Source: Gorsachius magnificus
Lineage: Eukaryota; Chordata; Aves; Pelecaniformes; Ardeidae
Assembly (NCBI GenBank): GCA_034008185.1
Contig: CM067081.1
Span: forward strand, 109,997,265 to 110,061,264
Length of the DNA stretch: 64,000 bases
Direction of reading: 5' to 3'
The translations under genes were made by a program, and so were the position numbers. This document shows, piece after piece, positions 25,301 to 37,951 of this stretch; position 1 is the first letter of the stretch; each line of letters starts with the position of its first letter. Under the pieces are notes generated by a model that did no database searches, was not told where the DNA came from, and saw only the letters and a program-made list of their open reading frames with translations.

Positions 25301-28300
25301 ACAAGAACAAGGAAAGGTCTTTATACTGTGGCCACCTTACAGCTAGTCATCCAGGAATATCCCCAACCCTACATCCCTCCTGTTTCACCTTTCATCTGTA
25401 CACACAATGCAGTGTCCCCAGCAGTTTCGATGACCATGTTACAAAAAAACCAAAACCCAAAACCAAATCATGCCTAGGGGTTGTGCACATCCTTATGCAC
25501 TTATAGTATGGGTTCTCATTTTAATATGGCTACTACCCTAGGCACAACACAGGCCAGCTAATTTCTCCTTTCAGTTGTATCTTACCAGCTTCCCCAGTGA
25601 AGGCCTACCTGGCTAGCCTCATTCTCCTTTAATCCATGAAAAGCAATATAAACAAGAGAAACTTTTTCGTATTAGGAAATACAACGAATATGCACGTTTC
25701 CCTGTGAGATTTAAAGAGGGAGTAGTAAAAAAAAAACCAAACTGTAAGTGTGCTATGAACAAGATGCTCAGCTCGGGCACTCGGACATTTCAGCTGCACT
25801 CCTCTCAACACCTACATAGTAATCAGATTTGTCCTCGTTAAGTAGCACAAGGCAATTACGTTCAGGAAGACAAATTCTACGTGCATTACAACATTAATTA
25901 CACAAGTCAAGAAATTCCATTAACGTTCCCTTGGAAACCTTAACAAAATCAGTGCAAATTAGGTTCCAAACCACTATGAATACCTTTGAAAAAAAATATC
26001 CTCCACACCAAAGACTATTTACATATGCACACATCCTACATTATTAAAAATGAAAGATTTCCACAGTTTAATTTGCTTATTTGACTTCCTATTTGTTTTC
26101 TGCTTCTTATTTAACCTAAAAAACCAAAAGTAAATGGCTGCATCGTGACTGACCACAGTGTTCTTTTTGTTTTGAGAAGTTCTGTGCAGATACTGTGCTT
26201 TCTATTGGAATGCCAACATTCTTCTGTGGGGTGTTAACTACAAAGTGATTTTTTTAAATAAAAAAAAAAAAAAGAAAAACCCCACAGTCTGAAGTCCTGT
26301 CCTTAAGGAAACTGATTGAACAGTTCAGATCAAGAACTCAAGAATTCCAAGCTTCCTGTATTTGTACAACTCTGACATAATTTGGTATCCACTAAGGGTG
26401 TATCTTGGTATGTAACTGAGTTGATCTAATACCCCAATGCTGCCAAAACCCCCAAGATTCTCACCTCTTCTCTGCCTCCATTCACAAGAAAAGTCCTATT
26501 TCCCTTTCTTGTGTTATGATACACTCTGGATCTTTTAGTCAATATTTCTGTATGGCTTTGGGAGATGAATTCATGCAACAAATGCTCCAAAGAATATTAC
26601 AGCCAAGTATAGAAGATGTGGTATGGTGTGCAGGCCATATCCCCCTTGGTAGCAACAACCTCTTAATTTGACACATGCTATTGTGTGTAATTTTACCATC
26701 AAATATACATCTCTCATCAGAAGACCAACGTTTTTCTCTGTATATAACTGAACAGATTATCTACATGCCTTTGTACATACAGAAAAAAAAGATTGCATAC
26801 TTTGTTATTTTCCACAACTAGAAAAAAAATACACAATAATTTAAGTAGAATGTATTTATAATACTTAGTTATGGGCTAAGCAGGTAAGACCAAAAAGGGC
26901 TTTTTAGTCTGAGAAGTGAAAAACAAAGTCTACAGGAAAAAACCTAAAGCTTTGAGGCTCCCAAGAAGTAAGCACAGCAGAAGCAGTCAAAGCTTGCAGA
27001 AGGAAAAAAAAAAAGGGAAAAAGATTTCCATGTCCAGAAATAGGTTGATCTTTCTAAGTGTCTGACTAAATCACAACTCTGTAATTATGACAATTCTGTC
27101 CTTCAAAAAGGAACATGAAAGAGCTAAACTGCTGAACGAGAACTGGACAGAACTACCACCATAATCTTGTATACATGCACATACAGAGGTCTTAGGAAAA
27201 GAAAAACAACCCCTTAAAATCTTCTTGCAATTACTAATGAGAATGTAAAACCCTCTTATCCCACCTTTGTCTCCTAGAATATGTTATCTTAAACTCATAT
27301 AACAAGATGGCTTTTATCACAAATGGGAAGAGAGAGGGAGGAGTATGTTTATTCTCTCAGTTAGTACATTTATTTTTCAAAAGGAAAAATAAAGTGTGGA
27401 TAAAGTAACACTCTTCTTATTCTCCGAGTTGGACTTTTCTGGGAAGTCATTTAGTCATACAGTGAACTGACAAAAAAGAATTATTGTGGTGAATCTCCCC
27501 CATCTAAATCAATTTTTTATAAAATTAGTCTTTTACAAGGGAGGCAGTACTTAACCTTCTTTTCCCCTAGAACAAGGCCAGCCACAGATAAAAACCTACA
27601 CCCCTCCCACACAACCCTACACCCAGCCTTAGTTCAAGTCCCACATATTTCATAATTATATCTATATTTACATGTAAACACACACTGTACAAGAAGTTAT
27701 TGTAAAATCTGATCAGAATTTAACTCACAGATTCTTATCATGCCCAAGTTGAGAAAGTTAAGTTCATAGAACTTTAAGTTAGCTTCACTCAAAGCTTATA
27801 AATCCTATTTGTTAAATAGGTTAATAACATAACTTTATCAGCTAAAATACAGCAGCTGCTCTTAGTATACTCAAATCATAGCATTACTACCCCCTCCCGC
27901 AATCTCAGCCTTAGCGCAGAGGTAAGGGGATTACTGTAAAATGAACACTGCAAAAAACAGGAGAAAGAAATTTTTAGCGTCTTCATTATATTTTGTTTTC
28001 ATTGTTTTTTACCTGATACAAGAGAAACTTTCAGTTTTAGATCCTATTTAAATATGACCATATACCCTCTACCTCCATCCACTTCCTCAATATTTAAACA
28101 AATACATCAACATGAAACATACTATTAAATTCTAGCCCGCATGTAATAGACCACTTCCCGGTGTAGAACATACAATACATTAAAGCAACATCCTGAAGCC
28201 AAGCATATCAGTAGCACAAGTGAAAGTAAACAAGTTATTCTTTGTTAAATTAAAAGTTAAAAAAAAGCAATACAGGCCAATCTCCAACTCTTTAATTTAA

Positions 28301-28329
28301 TTTCTGCTTTATATAAGTTGTTCGTTTAC
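22366..28329 (-). other. USP25: USP25 intron 4 (6.0 kb)
   Basis: Bounded by GTAAAC and CCCGAAG. It is AT-rich sequence with a GC-richer patch at about 24900-25300 and an A run near 26260. I recognise no exon, repeat family or RNA gene in it. Confidence 0.88.
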
Positions 28330-28453
28330 CTGCTAATGGCTTGTTCCTCATCTGTTATTCCAGTCTCCCTGAATGCCCTGTTTGATTCCTCCAAACTCAA
28401 GGCAATTGCCCTCTGAAGATCATCTTTATCATCTCCAGTGAGATCAATCACAT
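28330..28453 (-). CDS. USP25: USP25 coding exon 4 (residues 90-130 plus two bases of codon 131; SIM and UIM1)
   Basis: The 124-nt exon encodes [20 protein letters not shown] and then [25 protein letters not shown] (91-95) is the SUMO-interacting motif. Residues 97-112 form the first ubiquitin-interacting motif: acidic run, then Ala105 and Ser109 in the A-x-x-x-S pattern, then Glu111/Glu112. Lys99 is the residue known in human USP25 to be either SUMOylated or mono-ubiquitinated, and it is conserved. The second UIM begins at the end of this exon. The acceptor follows a pyrimidine tract ending TTTTCAG; the donor is GTAAAC, phase 2. Confidence 0.98.
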
Positions 28454-30839
28454 CTGAAAAGCAAAACTATCTTTCTCAAAATTAAAAGTGAAACAGAATG
28501 AAAGGCAAGTCTTACTGTAGAGGAGAGAGAGCCCACATGGATTGCTGAGCGCCATTCCAGTCCATCCCTCCTGTACCCTGCGCTCTTCCAACCACTAACC
28601 CTGCTAACGGCTCCCTTCTGCCTCCAAGCAGAGTAAAAACCTCAGCAGCTTGCTCTTGCTAAGATATTACGGGCAATAGTCTTCCTTCCTCCTAATGATC
28701 TTAAGTTTCAAAAAGCTATGGGACAAATCTAGGAACCCATGGTTTTTGAAAGCCCTCTTCGAACAATACACTTAGGTATATTACATCAGCTACCGTAATC
28801 ATCTGCTTCCAGGAAACACATGATGAAGACAACTTCCTCTTAAAAAGGATACCTTAACCGAGCATAGTTGATTTTCCCTCCTCATGGAGGAACACATGTA
28901 GAGTTTTCCCAGTACAACCCCCAATTCTATACATATTTCTGTGCACTGGTGAGCCAAATACTTTCACACAATTTCATAACATGTGGGAGAGCTCCTTACT
29001 TAACCTAATTCTTTTCTATCCTGTCTGTGCATTCCTTTCCTGAACATATTTAAACCCAATTTCTGTTTACTGGAAGTATCCCATCTCAACGGGAGAGTTA
29101 AGAAAACAAATACTGAAGTCAAAATAAGGATCCATACTTGAACACGTGGGGAATGCTGGATGGGCTACTGACTGGGTAACAAAGACAAAACCAACCTTAC
29201 TTCTACCTTCCTCTCCAGCTCCCGTTATCTAAAGAATCAGACAGTAACATCCCCATAAACCTCCCTGTTTCCTGAGGGTAGCAACAGCACTCCCCCTCCT
29301 GAGTACCGAGGGATTTCACTACCCACATCACACCCCAACACCAGTCCATCCCCCCGTCAGGCACTGCCATGCTTTCAGAGCAGCCAGGGCCAACAGGAAT
29401 GCCCAACAACCACACAAGACCTTCAGAAAAGTCAAGGCCATTGGTTGTCATGATTTCAAGGGTCAGAAGTCTCATTTTGCCAGTCAACCAGACAGAAAGA
29501 GAGGGAAACGTGCAAGAGAGACTTATGTACAATATTAGACAGACACGCACACGGAATGTTGGCTGGTTTCAGTCTCCCTCCTCTAAGGCCAAAGTTTACC
29601 CAAATAGCTATGAAAGGGACTACTCTCCAGCCTGGAGTTTGGACACTGGAAGCTAAAAGACTCTGGGAGAAAGAGCTACAGATTCAAAACTGATGATGGC
29701 TCACAAAGAGAAATGAGCAGCTTGCCTGCATTTCTCCTTCCACAGGCCAGCTCAATTACTCATACCCAATGAGCTTCACCGTCTAGCCTCCAACTTTTCC
29801 CCTGGATGAGCTGACTGGCTGTAGAGACAGCTTCCCCTGTTTCCGTGGGGTTACTCATCTGTGACAATTCTCATTGGATCAAAATAAAACACTAAAATTA
29901 TGATACAAAAATCATTGCCATAGCTGTGTATGAAGAGAAAGTGGGATGACTTGTCCTAAGAGAAAGCTGAAACTAAAGAGAAGTTGTAAAAGAAACTTCT
30001 GTTAACACCAGCGTTTTCAAAAAACTAGCTTTCAACTTAGCTCTGTTTCCTCCAAATAAAGATGGCTGAATTTCTATTTTATTTAGTGAGCTTTTAAGGA
30101 AAGCACTCCTACCTGCAAAGTAAACCGGGCAATTTGGCATGATCTGGAAGTATGAAAAAACACTATGACCACAAAAGCAGCACTTCATAATTTTATTCTT
30201 ACGTCTTTTATAGTCAGCTCAGGTCTTGCAGCATATCAGAAGGATACTTCAACTCAGATGCCTGAAATTCTCTTTCAGAAGTACCAAAGCAATTACAAGA
30301 ACCACCAGCAGAAGACTCACCCGGAGGAGTTTTGATATATGAGCTGCCATGTTGAGAACAATGTCATTTGAGCTAAAATAATACCTCAGCCTGCGTCGCG
30401 CACAGGCATGGCTCTGTTCTACAGCCTGAGGAACAGGTGATGAGAGGATCCCATGACCACGGGCGCTACACTCTAAAAGGTGGTGCTTATGTTGTATTTT
30501 CTACCCATTAGCAGGTAGTCACACACAAGTACCTTCATCTCCACTGGAGACGAGCTCTTTTTCTGAAGCTAGTAATAGTGGTCACAGCTGAAGATGGAAA
30601 AAGCCTCAACCCAGCAGCCACACATGCTAATGGAGAAGTATGGGATTGCTCTGATCTTTTTCTTACAGAGGGGAATATTCTTTTAGCTAGTCTCTAGTCA
30701 GGTAAGAGTGATGAAATTCTTATACAACAAAGAAGAAGAATAGATTAAGAATTAAGCTCCTTTATATGGGGAGTATTTTCCAGAAAAGAACTCATAATGT
30801 AACTAAAAATTATGTGGTTAACAAAAGCTCCCACTGTTT

Positions 30840-30903
30840 AAAAAAAAACCAAACAAACAAAAAACCAAAAAAACCAAACCACCACCAAAACCAAACCAAA
30901 CTA
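30840..30903. repeat. A/C-rich low-complexity stretch
   Basis: Built of AAAC, CAAA and ACCA words with almost no G or T, inside intron 3. Similar patches lie at about 18365-18430 and 36660-36725. Confidence 0.8.
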
Positions 30904-31595
30904 TCAAGGTCCGCTCCAACTCACACTTTCATTGCATTATTCAACTTCTTTGCACCTTCCTTCACTCCTTAATCTTCATTAATCTATACCACCACCCTGT
31001 ATGTTCAGAAGTTTATTACCATTTGTATTACCAGTGATTACATGACTTTAATATTAAAACCCCAAATCCTTGACTTCCACTTGCTTTCAGAAAGCAGATC
31101 AACACAAGTTTCCTTCGGCATGCAAGGGTTTGGAGCAGACAACACAGAATTCTCTTTAGAAATGTTGTTTTCACATATACATTGTCCCTGATCTGCATGA
31201 AAAAAGACAACACGGTGAAGACCTGCTGCCAGATACTACCACCACGAGTGGTACAATCGATCTATGTCACGGAAGGTTTACCTAGAATAACTTATGTCAG
31301 AAAAATACATTTCTAAATCTCAGCTGATCCATGCTAACCTACTCCATGCATGCTTGCAGTTTGTAGCAAATGTAAAACAAAAATATTTTTGAGATTTAAG
31401 CTAATGTATTTTAGCTCATGTTTGCTATACTTGCAGCAGGTCCAAGGTCTTTTTCAGCATCTCAGCTGACACAGTAACTCATTAAGCTGCAACAGCTCAT
31501 GTATGACTTGAATCCTAAATTACAGGATTATAAAGAGAAGATCTCAATAGAAGTCATAACAGAAGAGGAACAGTCTGACACTAAACCCTTCTTTT

Positions 31596-31614
31596 AAAAA
31601 AAAAAAAAAAAAAA
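31596..31614. repeat. A19 homopolymer
   Basis: Pure A run in intron 3, followed by CCACAACC. No element was recognised next to it. Confidence 0.85.
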
Positions 31615-33579
31615 CCACAACCAGCTTGTCTGCAGAGTTTGCATTCCTGTCAGTTGGTTACAGATTATACAAATGTACATATACTACATGAAATTCATGC
31701 AGGGGTTTTTTTGTTTTGTTTTAAAATAGCTTATGTTTTATAAATCCTTACATGGGGATTTTTTTTTAGTGAAAAGACATCCAATTTTCAAGCAGTTATT
31801 CTACAAGTAAGATCACTGCCTTCTCTCACAATCACTAATAAACTCAACATTAATCTAGTTTTAAAATATTTATTTCACCTGAATTTTATAGTGTTAATGC
31901 AAACCTACAACTGTTTATTTTACAGCAGTTAGTAGTGGAATTCATTCATGAAACTGATCTACTTAAGTTTCCTATCTGACCAACTGATTTCTGTGTTCAA
32001 GGTCTGAGTTTGATGGAAAAAAAAAAAGCTGACTTTTACCAAAGGTATTTATCAGACACACATGAGTTTCCAGTGACAGGCTGAAGGATATATTTCACAA
32101 AGGGATTAAGAATAATGCCACTTCTCCAAATTTATAGTTACCTGATTTTAATTTACATACGCTGATTTTGTAACACTCCTCATTTACGCCACAGAACGCC
32201 TTAGTTCTCACTGGCTCATGCTCATAAAGGTACTTCTTATTGTATATCACATAGCCTTAGAAAATCCAAATGTTCTTAACCAAGCCATGGCTACTAAACA
32301 AAAAAAGTTTGCTTCTGAAAAAATTCTTTATGAACAAAGAAACTGCTCATCAAAACAGTCTGACAGTGCATTCATGATGTTTATTCAACTAAAATTAACA
32401 TACATAATTATTCAACTGTTTTAGTAAGAAATGTATTTTTGGTTTACAACATCATCGTATAATAATGTGTGCTTCTGGTACAGAAGATCCAGAGAGTTTC
32501 ACATAATTTGTAATTCTACAAAGCAATTTTAAGTTGTGTATTGAAATTTGTGACAAATATACTAGTATATATATAATAAATGCACACACTATATCTATCT
32601 ATCCCCATATATCTTCTTTTCTAAAAAAAAAATTCTGATCAATCTGTTTACTTAGGATGTTTCTATCATCATTTACATAAATGGTTCTTACTTGATAATT
32701 GTCTAGATCATTAGAATAATTACTGTGTTATTGACTTGTTCCTTATACCAGGAGGAGGCAGAGAGCAGGAACTTCAGACTTCAATAGGCTGGGAAACAGC
32801 ATGAGGGACAGCTCTGAAGTAGCAATTGAACCCAGGGACAGGCAATAAACAACCACAGTGATGCAACTGTTGGCACAGGGAGAGAAAAATGAAGGGGCAG
32901 GCCTGATAGGTTCAATGGACAGGTGCCAAGTATGAAACTGGAATCTCGCTGCTGGATTTCCAACACACCAACAATATAAAAAGAAAAAAATGAAATAGAG
33001 ACTACATCAGTTTTGTTTATTACTACAAGCAGAGCTAAGCAAGATCCTATATTCTACGGTCTATTCTGTGATGTTAAACATCATGATGGTCTTGGGTTCC
33101 TACATGAAGATTTAAAGGAATTTAGTTGGCTGTATATGCCAATTTTGGTTAAACTGGACAGGGAAAGAATACACAGCATCCCAGCAGCTGCTTAGCCAGC
33201 CCAAACAGCTCTATTGATGAAAGAGCTAGCAAATGTTAGCCACCACTATCTTACAGGAACTTCCTCATCTCAGCTTGTGTTTACACTGTCCTAGGAACGC
33301 AACACCTTAAACTGATGATTCGCACACTGACAGGGATGGGAAGGAGAGAGGTAGTCATGGAACGAAGGAACAAGAGAATCTAAGATGAAAGGAGGACTTC
33401 AAGGTACAAGACTCCTGACAATTTGAAGCAGGGACCCTGTCATACCAAGCTGGAGACACTCCCAGGAACCTGGATGGAGACAACACAAATAGTCCCTGAA
33501 ACAGAAGGTCATGAAGACACATAGCAATACCCGCATTAGGTAAGGTGACAGAAGAAACTAGTGTCAAATTCTACTCACA

Positions 33580-34320
33580 GAAACAATACAATGCACAGCT
33601 ATAGAATGAGAACTGACTAGGACTTGTGCCAAGAAGGATCTAGGAGCTACAGCTGATTCACATTCAACCTCAATTCACATTATCACAGTGTTGAAGAAAA
33701 TATGAAGTGCTACACTGAGGTATACTGCCTGAGTACTACATGGACATTTATGGAGATTCCCCTATTTTTTCTTAAGAACTCAGCTGAAGTCTTAGTTATT
33801 GTTTTGAGTGCCACAGTTCACGAAAAAGGCAGAACAATTAGAGAAAGTCCAGATGAGAGAAAAAAAAATGACAACAGGTATAGGAAATGCATCCAAAGAC
33901 TTGGAAAGAATTTGGGCTGTTTAGTTTAGATCTGAGAAAACTCTGAGGGGACATTACGATATGGTGTCTTCAAGCACACAACACCTCATCTAAGACAAAA
34001 GGAATGAAGTGTACTGTAATACCCACAGGAGACAGCACAAAGAATAAAAGACTTAACTTGACGCAAGAAGGATTTAGGCAAGACATTAGGAGTCTAAAAG
34101 TAAGGAGAGTGAAGCACCAAAACAAACTACTCCATAAACTTTTCCAAGTCTCTAGAATGGAAGGGGTTTTAAGAAAAATGTTGTACAAACATCACTTCAG
34201 GAGGTTTTAGGTACAGTTAAGTCTACCTCATTGAAAAGGTTTGATTGAATGACTTTTGAAACCTTTGCAAAGGCTTAAACTCTAGGAACAGGAAGGTATA
34301 AAAGCCAGGTCCCCAGAAGC
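33580..34320 (+). mobile_element. Old CR1 LINE 3' fragment
   Basis: Collinear with the end of CR1 ORF2 and its 3' region: AAGAAGGATCTAGGAGCTAC near 33630, then AATTTGGGCTGTTTAG with GAAAACTCTGAGGGGACATT (33909-33955), and AAGAAGGATTTAGGCAAGAC with AGTGAAGCACC further on. Substitutions and small gaps are frequent and no frame survives. It is antisense to USP25 and lies inside intron 3. Confidence 0.65.
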
Positions 34321-35450
34321 AACTGAAGTCTACAACCCTGAAGCTGGTCTGCTTGGTATTTTACAGTTATGTCCTTATAAAAGGGCTTGAAATCTTTTGT
34401 CTTGGCTGTAGAATGTGCAATTGCAAAGACTAATAATTCAGTTTTTGTAAAAAGAATTTTGAGTTTTCAAAAGAATGGAGGGAGAGAATGTCTTGACAGC
34501 TATTTAATTCGAAGACAACACATCTTCTAAAATATGTCTTCTCTTCATTCTGCTGCTTTCTTTAACCCTGGGTTCTGCAAGTTTCTCAAATAATGAGAAG
34601 GAAACAGATAAATGCTTAGCAATGGAATAGTCCTACTGTGCAGCTATAGATGAAAACACACTGAATTACTGCAAATGGGCAAAGAAAAGTTTTCTAGAGA
34701 AATCAATAAAGTGAAAATATTGGAAAGTACTACTAAACAACTTCTTTTCTTTTGCGTTAAGTGCAGTGCCTAGGATTTATGCTACTAAGCAGACCATTAA
34801 AGTGATCGTGGATTAAAAGGAGTTCAGCTGTACACTGCAACTCTAATACTTAAGCACTTCCTGCTCACTAACAGATTGCAGGAAGGAAAGAAAAAAAAAA
34901 CACACCTTTGCAAAGGGATCAGATAAAGCATGCATCACTCCTGATGTGAAAAAGCTACACTTGCAGATGCTTGCACATACCCCTTTGAACCGGCAAAAAG
35001 GCAAGCATCATTATGCACTGACTGTGCAAGTCAGCCTTTGCTTTTAAAGATGGAGTAAATTTTATGCAAACTCATTATTTTTGCAGCTGCTGAAATGTTG
35101 CATTTGCTAATAAGAGAAATGAGGTTTCCTTATGCCTCCTAACATACAGGATGCAACTCTCAAACAGTTGAATGACCACTGTCACTTTTGGAAGAACCAG
35201 TGCACAATCCAGGCTAACCACTGATTGTTAAGATATGACTTCCTGTTACATACATTTTCATTTTACCCCTGCACTATGTAACCACTTCAAAGAAATGTAG
35301 TCCATCAAGCTCGCAGAATACATTGGATATACCTTTATGCAAGGCATACCTTCAAAAGCTTTTGTAAGTGGCTGGCGATTTTCTGCAGCATAAAAGACAG
35401 TTCTGATATTTATCTGTAACTCCCTCTCATCCCCAGTTTGGATGACTTAA

Positions 35451-35468
35451 CTTCGTGGGACCACGAAG
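35451..35468. repeat. Perfect 8-bp inverted repeat with 2-nt spacer
   Basis: Arms CTTCGTGG (35451-35458) and CCACGAAG (35461-35468). With two bases between the arms it is nearly a palindrome. It lies in intron 3. Confidence 0.8.
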
Positions 35469-36722
35469 CTCGGTGACTCATAACATCGTAAGTTCCAAAT
35501 GCACAGAGGTAGTTAAGCAGTAAGGAACAGTAAGGATGAGTTATAATTATCTTCATGTAATTATACCGACGTGGGATAGTAAAAGGGAGTCAAATTTGAA
35601 AGGCAAGATACTGTCAGCAACTCAGCACAGTTACTGAGAAGTGCTAATAGCATTCTTTGCAGAAGGGAATGGTGATGGTTGGAGCTATCATTGTTGATTA
35701 TGTTTTCCATCTATGCCCACCCTTCCATCCTTTTCCCCCAGGTCATCTGATGTCTTTCACCACACTTTCTTACATGACAATACTTACCACTGCAGGGCCC
35801 TGAACCTTGTCCATTTTAAGTGTACTGCATTTTTAAAATTCACAATCAAAATAATTATAGGCAAGCAGATCCCAACAAAAAGAACTGTAGGATTCTGCAA
35901 GAATCTTTCACTAGATCTCTACAGATGGGGGGCCTCTATGATCAGAGATTGGTTTAGACTTTTGTTCTGCTGTGGGTGTTTAGTTCTTGCCCCCCAAGTC
36001 CTCCAACATGAAGAAAAGTTGGCCAAGATGCCTTTATCTCATAACATGTTTTCAGTCTAACTAAAACAACAAAGGCCAGCAAAGCACTCTCATCTTTGTT
36101 GCCAGTGAGGACACCTGACCAGACACTAAAGATGTAAAAAAAAAACCAAAAAAACACCACACCCCAAAAAATCTGCCTCCTTTTTCCACAGCAGTTGGTG
36201 CTTCTTGATTACTGATTTGTAGTGCTATATAACCCTAAGGAATCTGGGACTGCTTTCAGCCCTCCAGAAAGAGAAGAGAATCCTGAAATTAAGCTTGGAA
36301 TGTGCAACTCAAGACTTACTCTTTTCAGATTGACCATCAGTCATGGGTAATGTAGACTTTGGAGGTTTGACTCTTCCCTCTCATATCCCTTGTCACCTCG
36401 TATCTTCAATAAGGTTGCATAGCACAGTAAGTGACAGCAAAACTAAACACTTCTATTAATGGGATTGCTAATAAATCTAATTAAACGCAGACTGGAAGAG
36501 AATCCAGCTTACTATTCCACTGCCACAGCAGATCTTCAGTACTGGAGATTATGACAACGGCGGTAAGTTTGTTGAAAATAGTCTCTATTTCCTCAATGTC
36601 AATTTTCTGATATTGAAAATTAAATACACGTGAGGTTTTGTGCGTGTTTTCTTTCTAAAGGAGGGAAAAGAAAAAGAAGGAAAAAACCCAAAACCAAAAA
36701 AAAAAACCGCAAACCCAAACGA

Positions 36723-36744
36723 CCCCCCACAACTTAGTGGGGGG
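36723..36744. repeat. Perfect 8-bp inverted repeat with 6-nt loop
   Basis: Arms CCCCCCAC (36723-36730) and GTGGGGGG (36737-36744) around AACTTA, beside an A/C-rich patch in intron 3. Confidence 0.8.
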
Positions 36745-37576
36745 ATAATACAGTCAGGGCATTTTATACAGGGTTGCTAGTAATACCAAGGATTAAAATG
36801 CAGTTTTCAGATCTGAGATACTGAGAATAAACTCATCTCTCATTTTAAAAAAAAAGAGTGAGAGATGTTTATGTCAAGATGCCAGAGACAAAGAGACAAT
36901 TATACAATTGACAAGGAGATCTAACTAAACTTCTTTACAGTATTGCCACCATAGGCACCCTAATATAAGTGAAACAAAGGGGAAAAAAATCCTACTGTGG
37001 GTGAAGCTAAATAATTTTACTAATTTAATAAAAGCCACATAGATGTACTACATATACAGCCAAAGGAAAAAAATTTATGTTTAGAATGTTGGAATGTAAA
37101 TACAGTATCAAGAAATTCAGATTTTACAGATATCAATCCCACTACAAAAAATTTCCTTTTACTTTTTCTTTCATGTTATTTCCCATATTTATTTGCAGAA
37201 CACATTTAATGCGTTTAACACATTTCCCCCCCTAAAAATAAGTATGCAAAGGAATATAACCTGCAAGGCTCACAGAAGTACAGGTTGTGGGACTTCCTGC
37301 ATCCACTAAATAAAATTGTTTAAAATTAAGTATATTTAATGTTAATTTCACACATAAAATACCTACTCTTTTACTACAAAATGCACACCTAACCTCTCAC
37401 TTTTGCCTCTGGGAAAGTCATCCCTGTCAAAGAGAAGCTACTCTTAAGCGTATTAAGCTTTAGCATATTAAGACAAACATTTGCAGTCTCATCTCCAATT
37501 TTATTTTATGTTGAAAGCAGAGTAGCCAGCTTTTGCCTTTAATTATTTACTGCATGACCCCAAAATAAATCCTATT

Positions 37577-37598
37577 AAAAAAAAAAAAAAAAAAAAAA
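37577..37598. repeat. A22 homopolymer
   Basis: Pure A run in intron 3, about 210 bp downstream of exon 3 in the gene's direction; in USP25 sense it is a T-run. Confidence 0.85.
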
Positions 37599-37806
37599 GA
37601 AAAAAGATTGAAATCTCCTTTTCCCCCAAGGGTAATGCTTAAGGATAGCTCAAATAAAAAAGAAAACATTGAAATAAGCAAAGAAAGAATACATAATAAT
37701 TTAAGAATTGCTCAGTAAGAATTATCAGCAGTTTAACAGTCATCTCACTGGCAAGTTTTAGTTTCCTTGCCTTTAAACTAAACTTACAACAAGAAGAAAT
37801 ACCTAC

Positions 37807-37951
37807 TGGTGTCTGCCTGGCTGCCCACGCTGATGTATCTGTCATTTCCAGGAAGGGCTGTTTGATAATAAGTTGCCTCCTCTAGCTGGGGAACCTTGGC
37901 ATTCTTCGCAGTGAGGAAAGCCACAGCCAACTCCAGATTACCATTGCTGTC
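37807..37951 (-). CDS. USP25: USP25 coding exon 3 (residues 42-89 plus first base of codon 90)
   Basis: The 145-nt exon starts [19 protein letters not shown], completing the UBA-like segment, and continues through a linker containing [16 protein letters not shown] to QADT. The donor GTAGGT leaves one base (A) that joins the AT of exon 4 to make Asn90. A second GT four bases downstream (GTATTT) would give the wrong phase, which settles the donor choice. The UBA-like part is more conserved than the linker, where VPQLEEA differs from the human residues I recall. Confidence 0.97.

Larger units (their letters stand above)
28454..37806 (-). other. USP25: USP25 intron 3 (9.4 kb)
   Basis: Bounded by GTAGGT and TTTTCAG. 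It holds the old plus-strand CR1 remnant (about 33580-34320), A/C-rich low-complexity patches (30840-30903, 36660-36725), A runs at 31596-31614 and 37577-37598, and two perfect short inverted repeats (35451-35468, 36723-36744). No exon or RNA gene is recognised. Confidence 0.88.
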
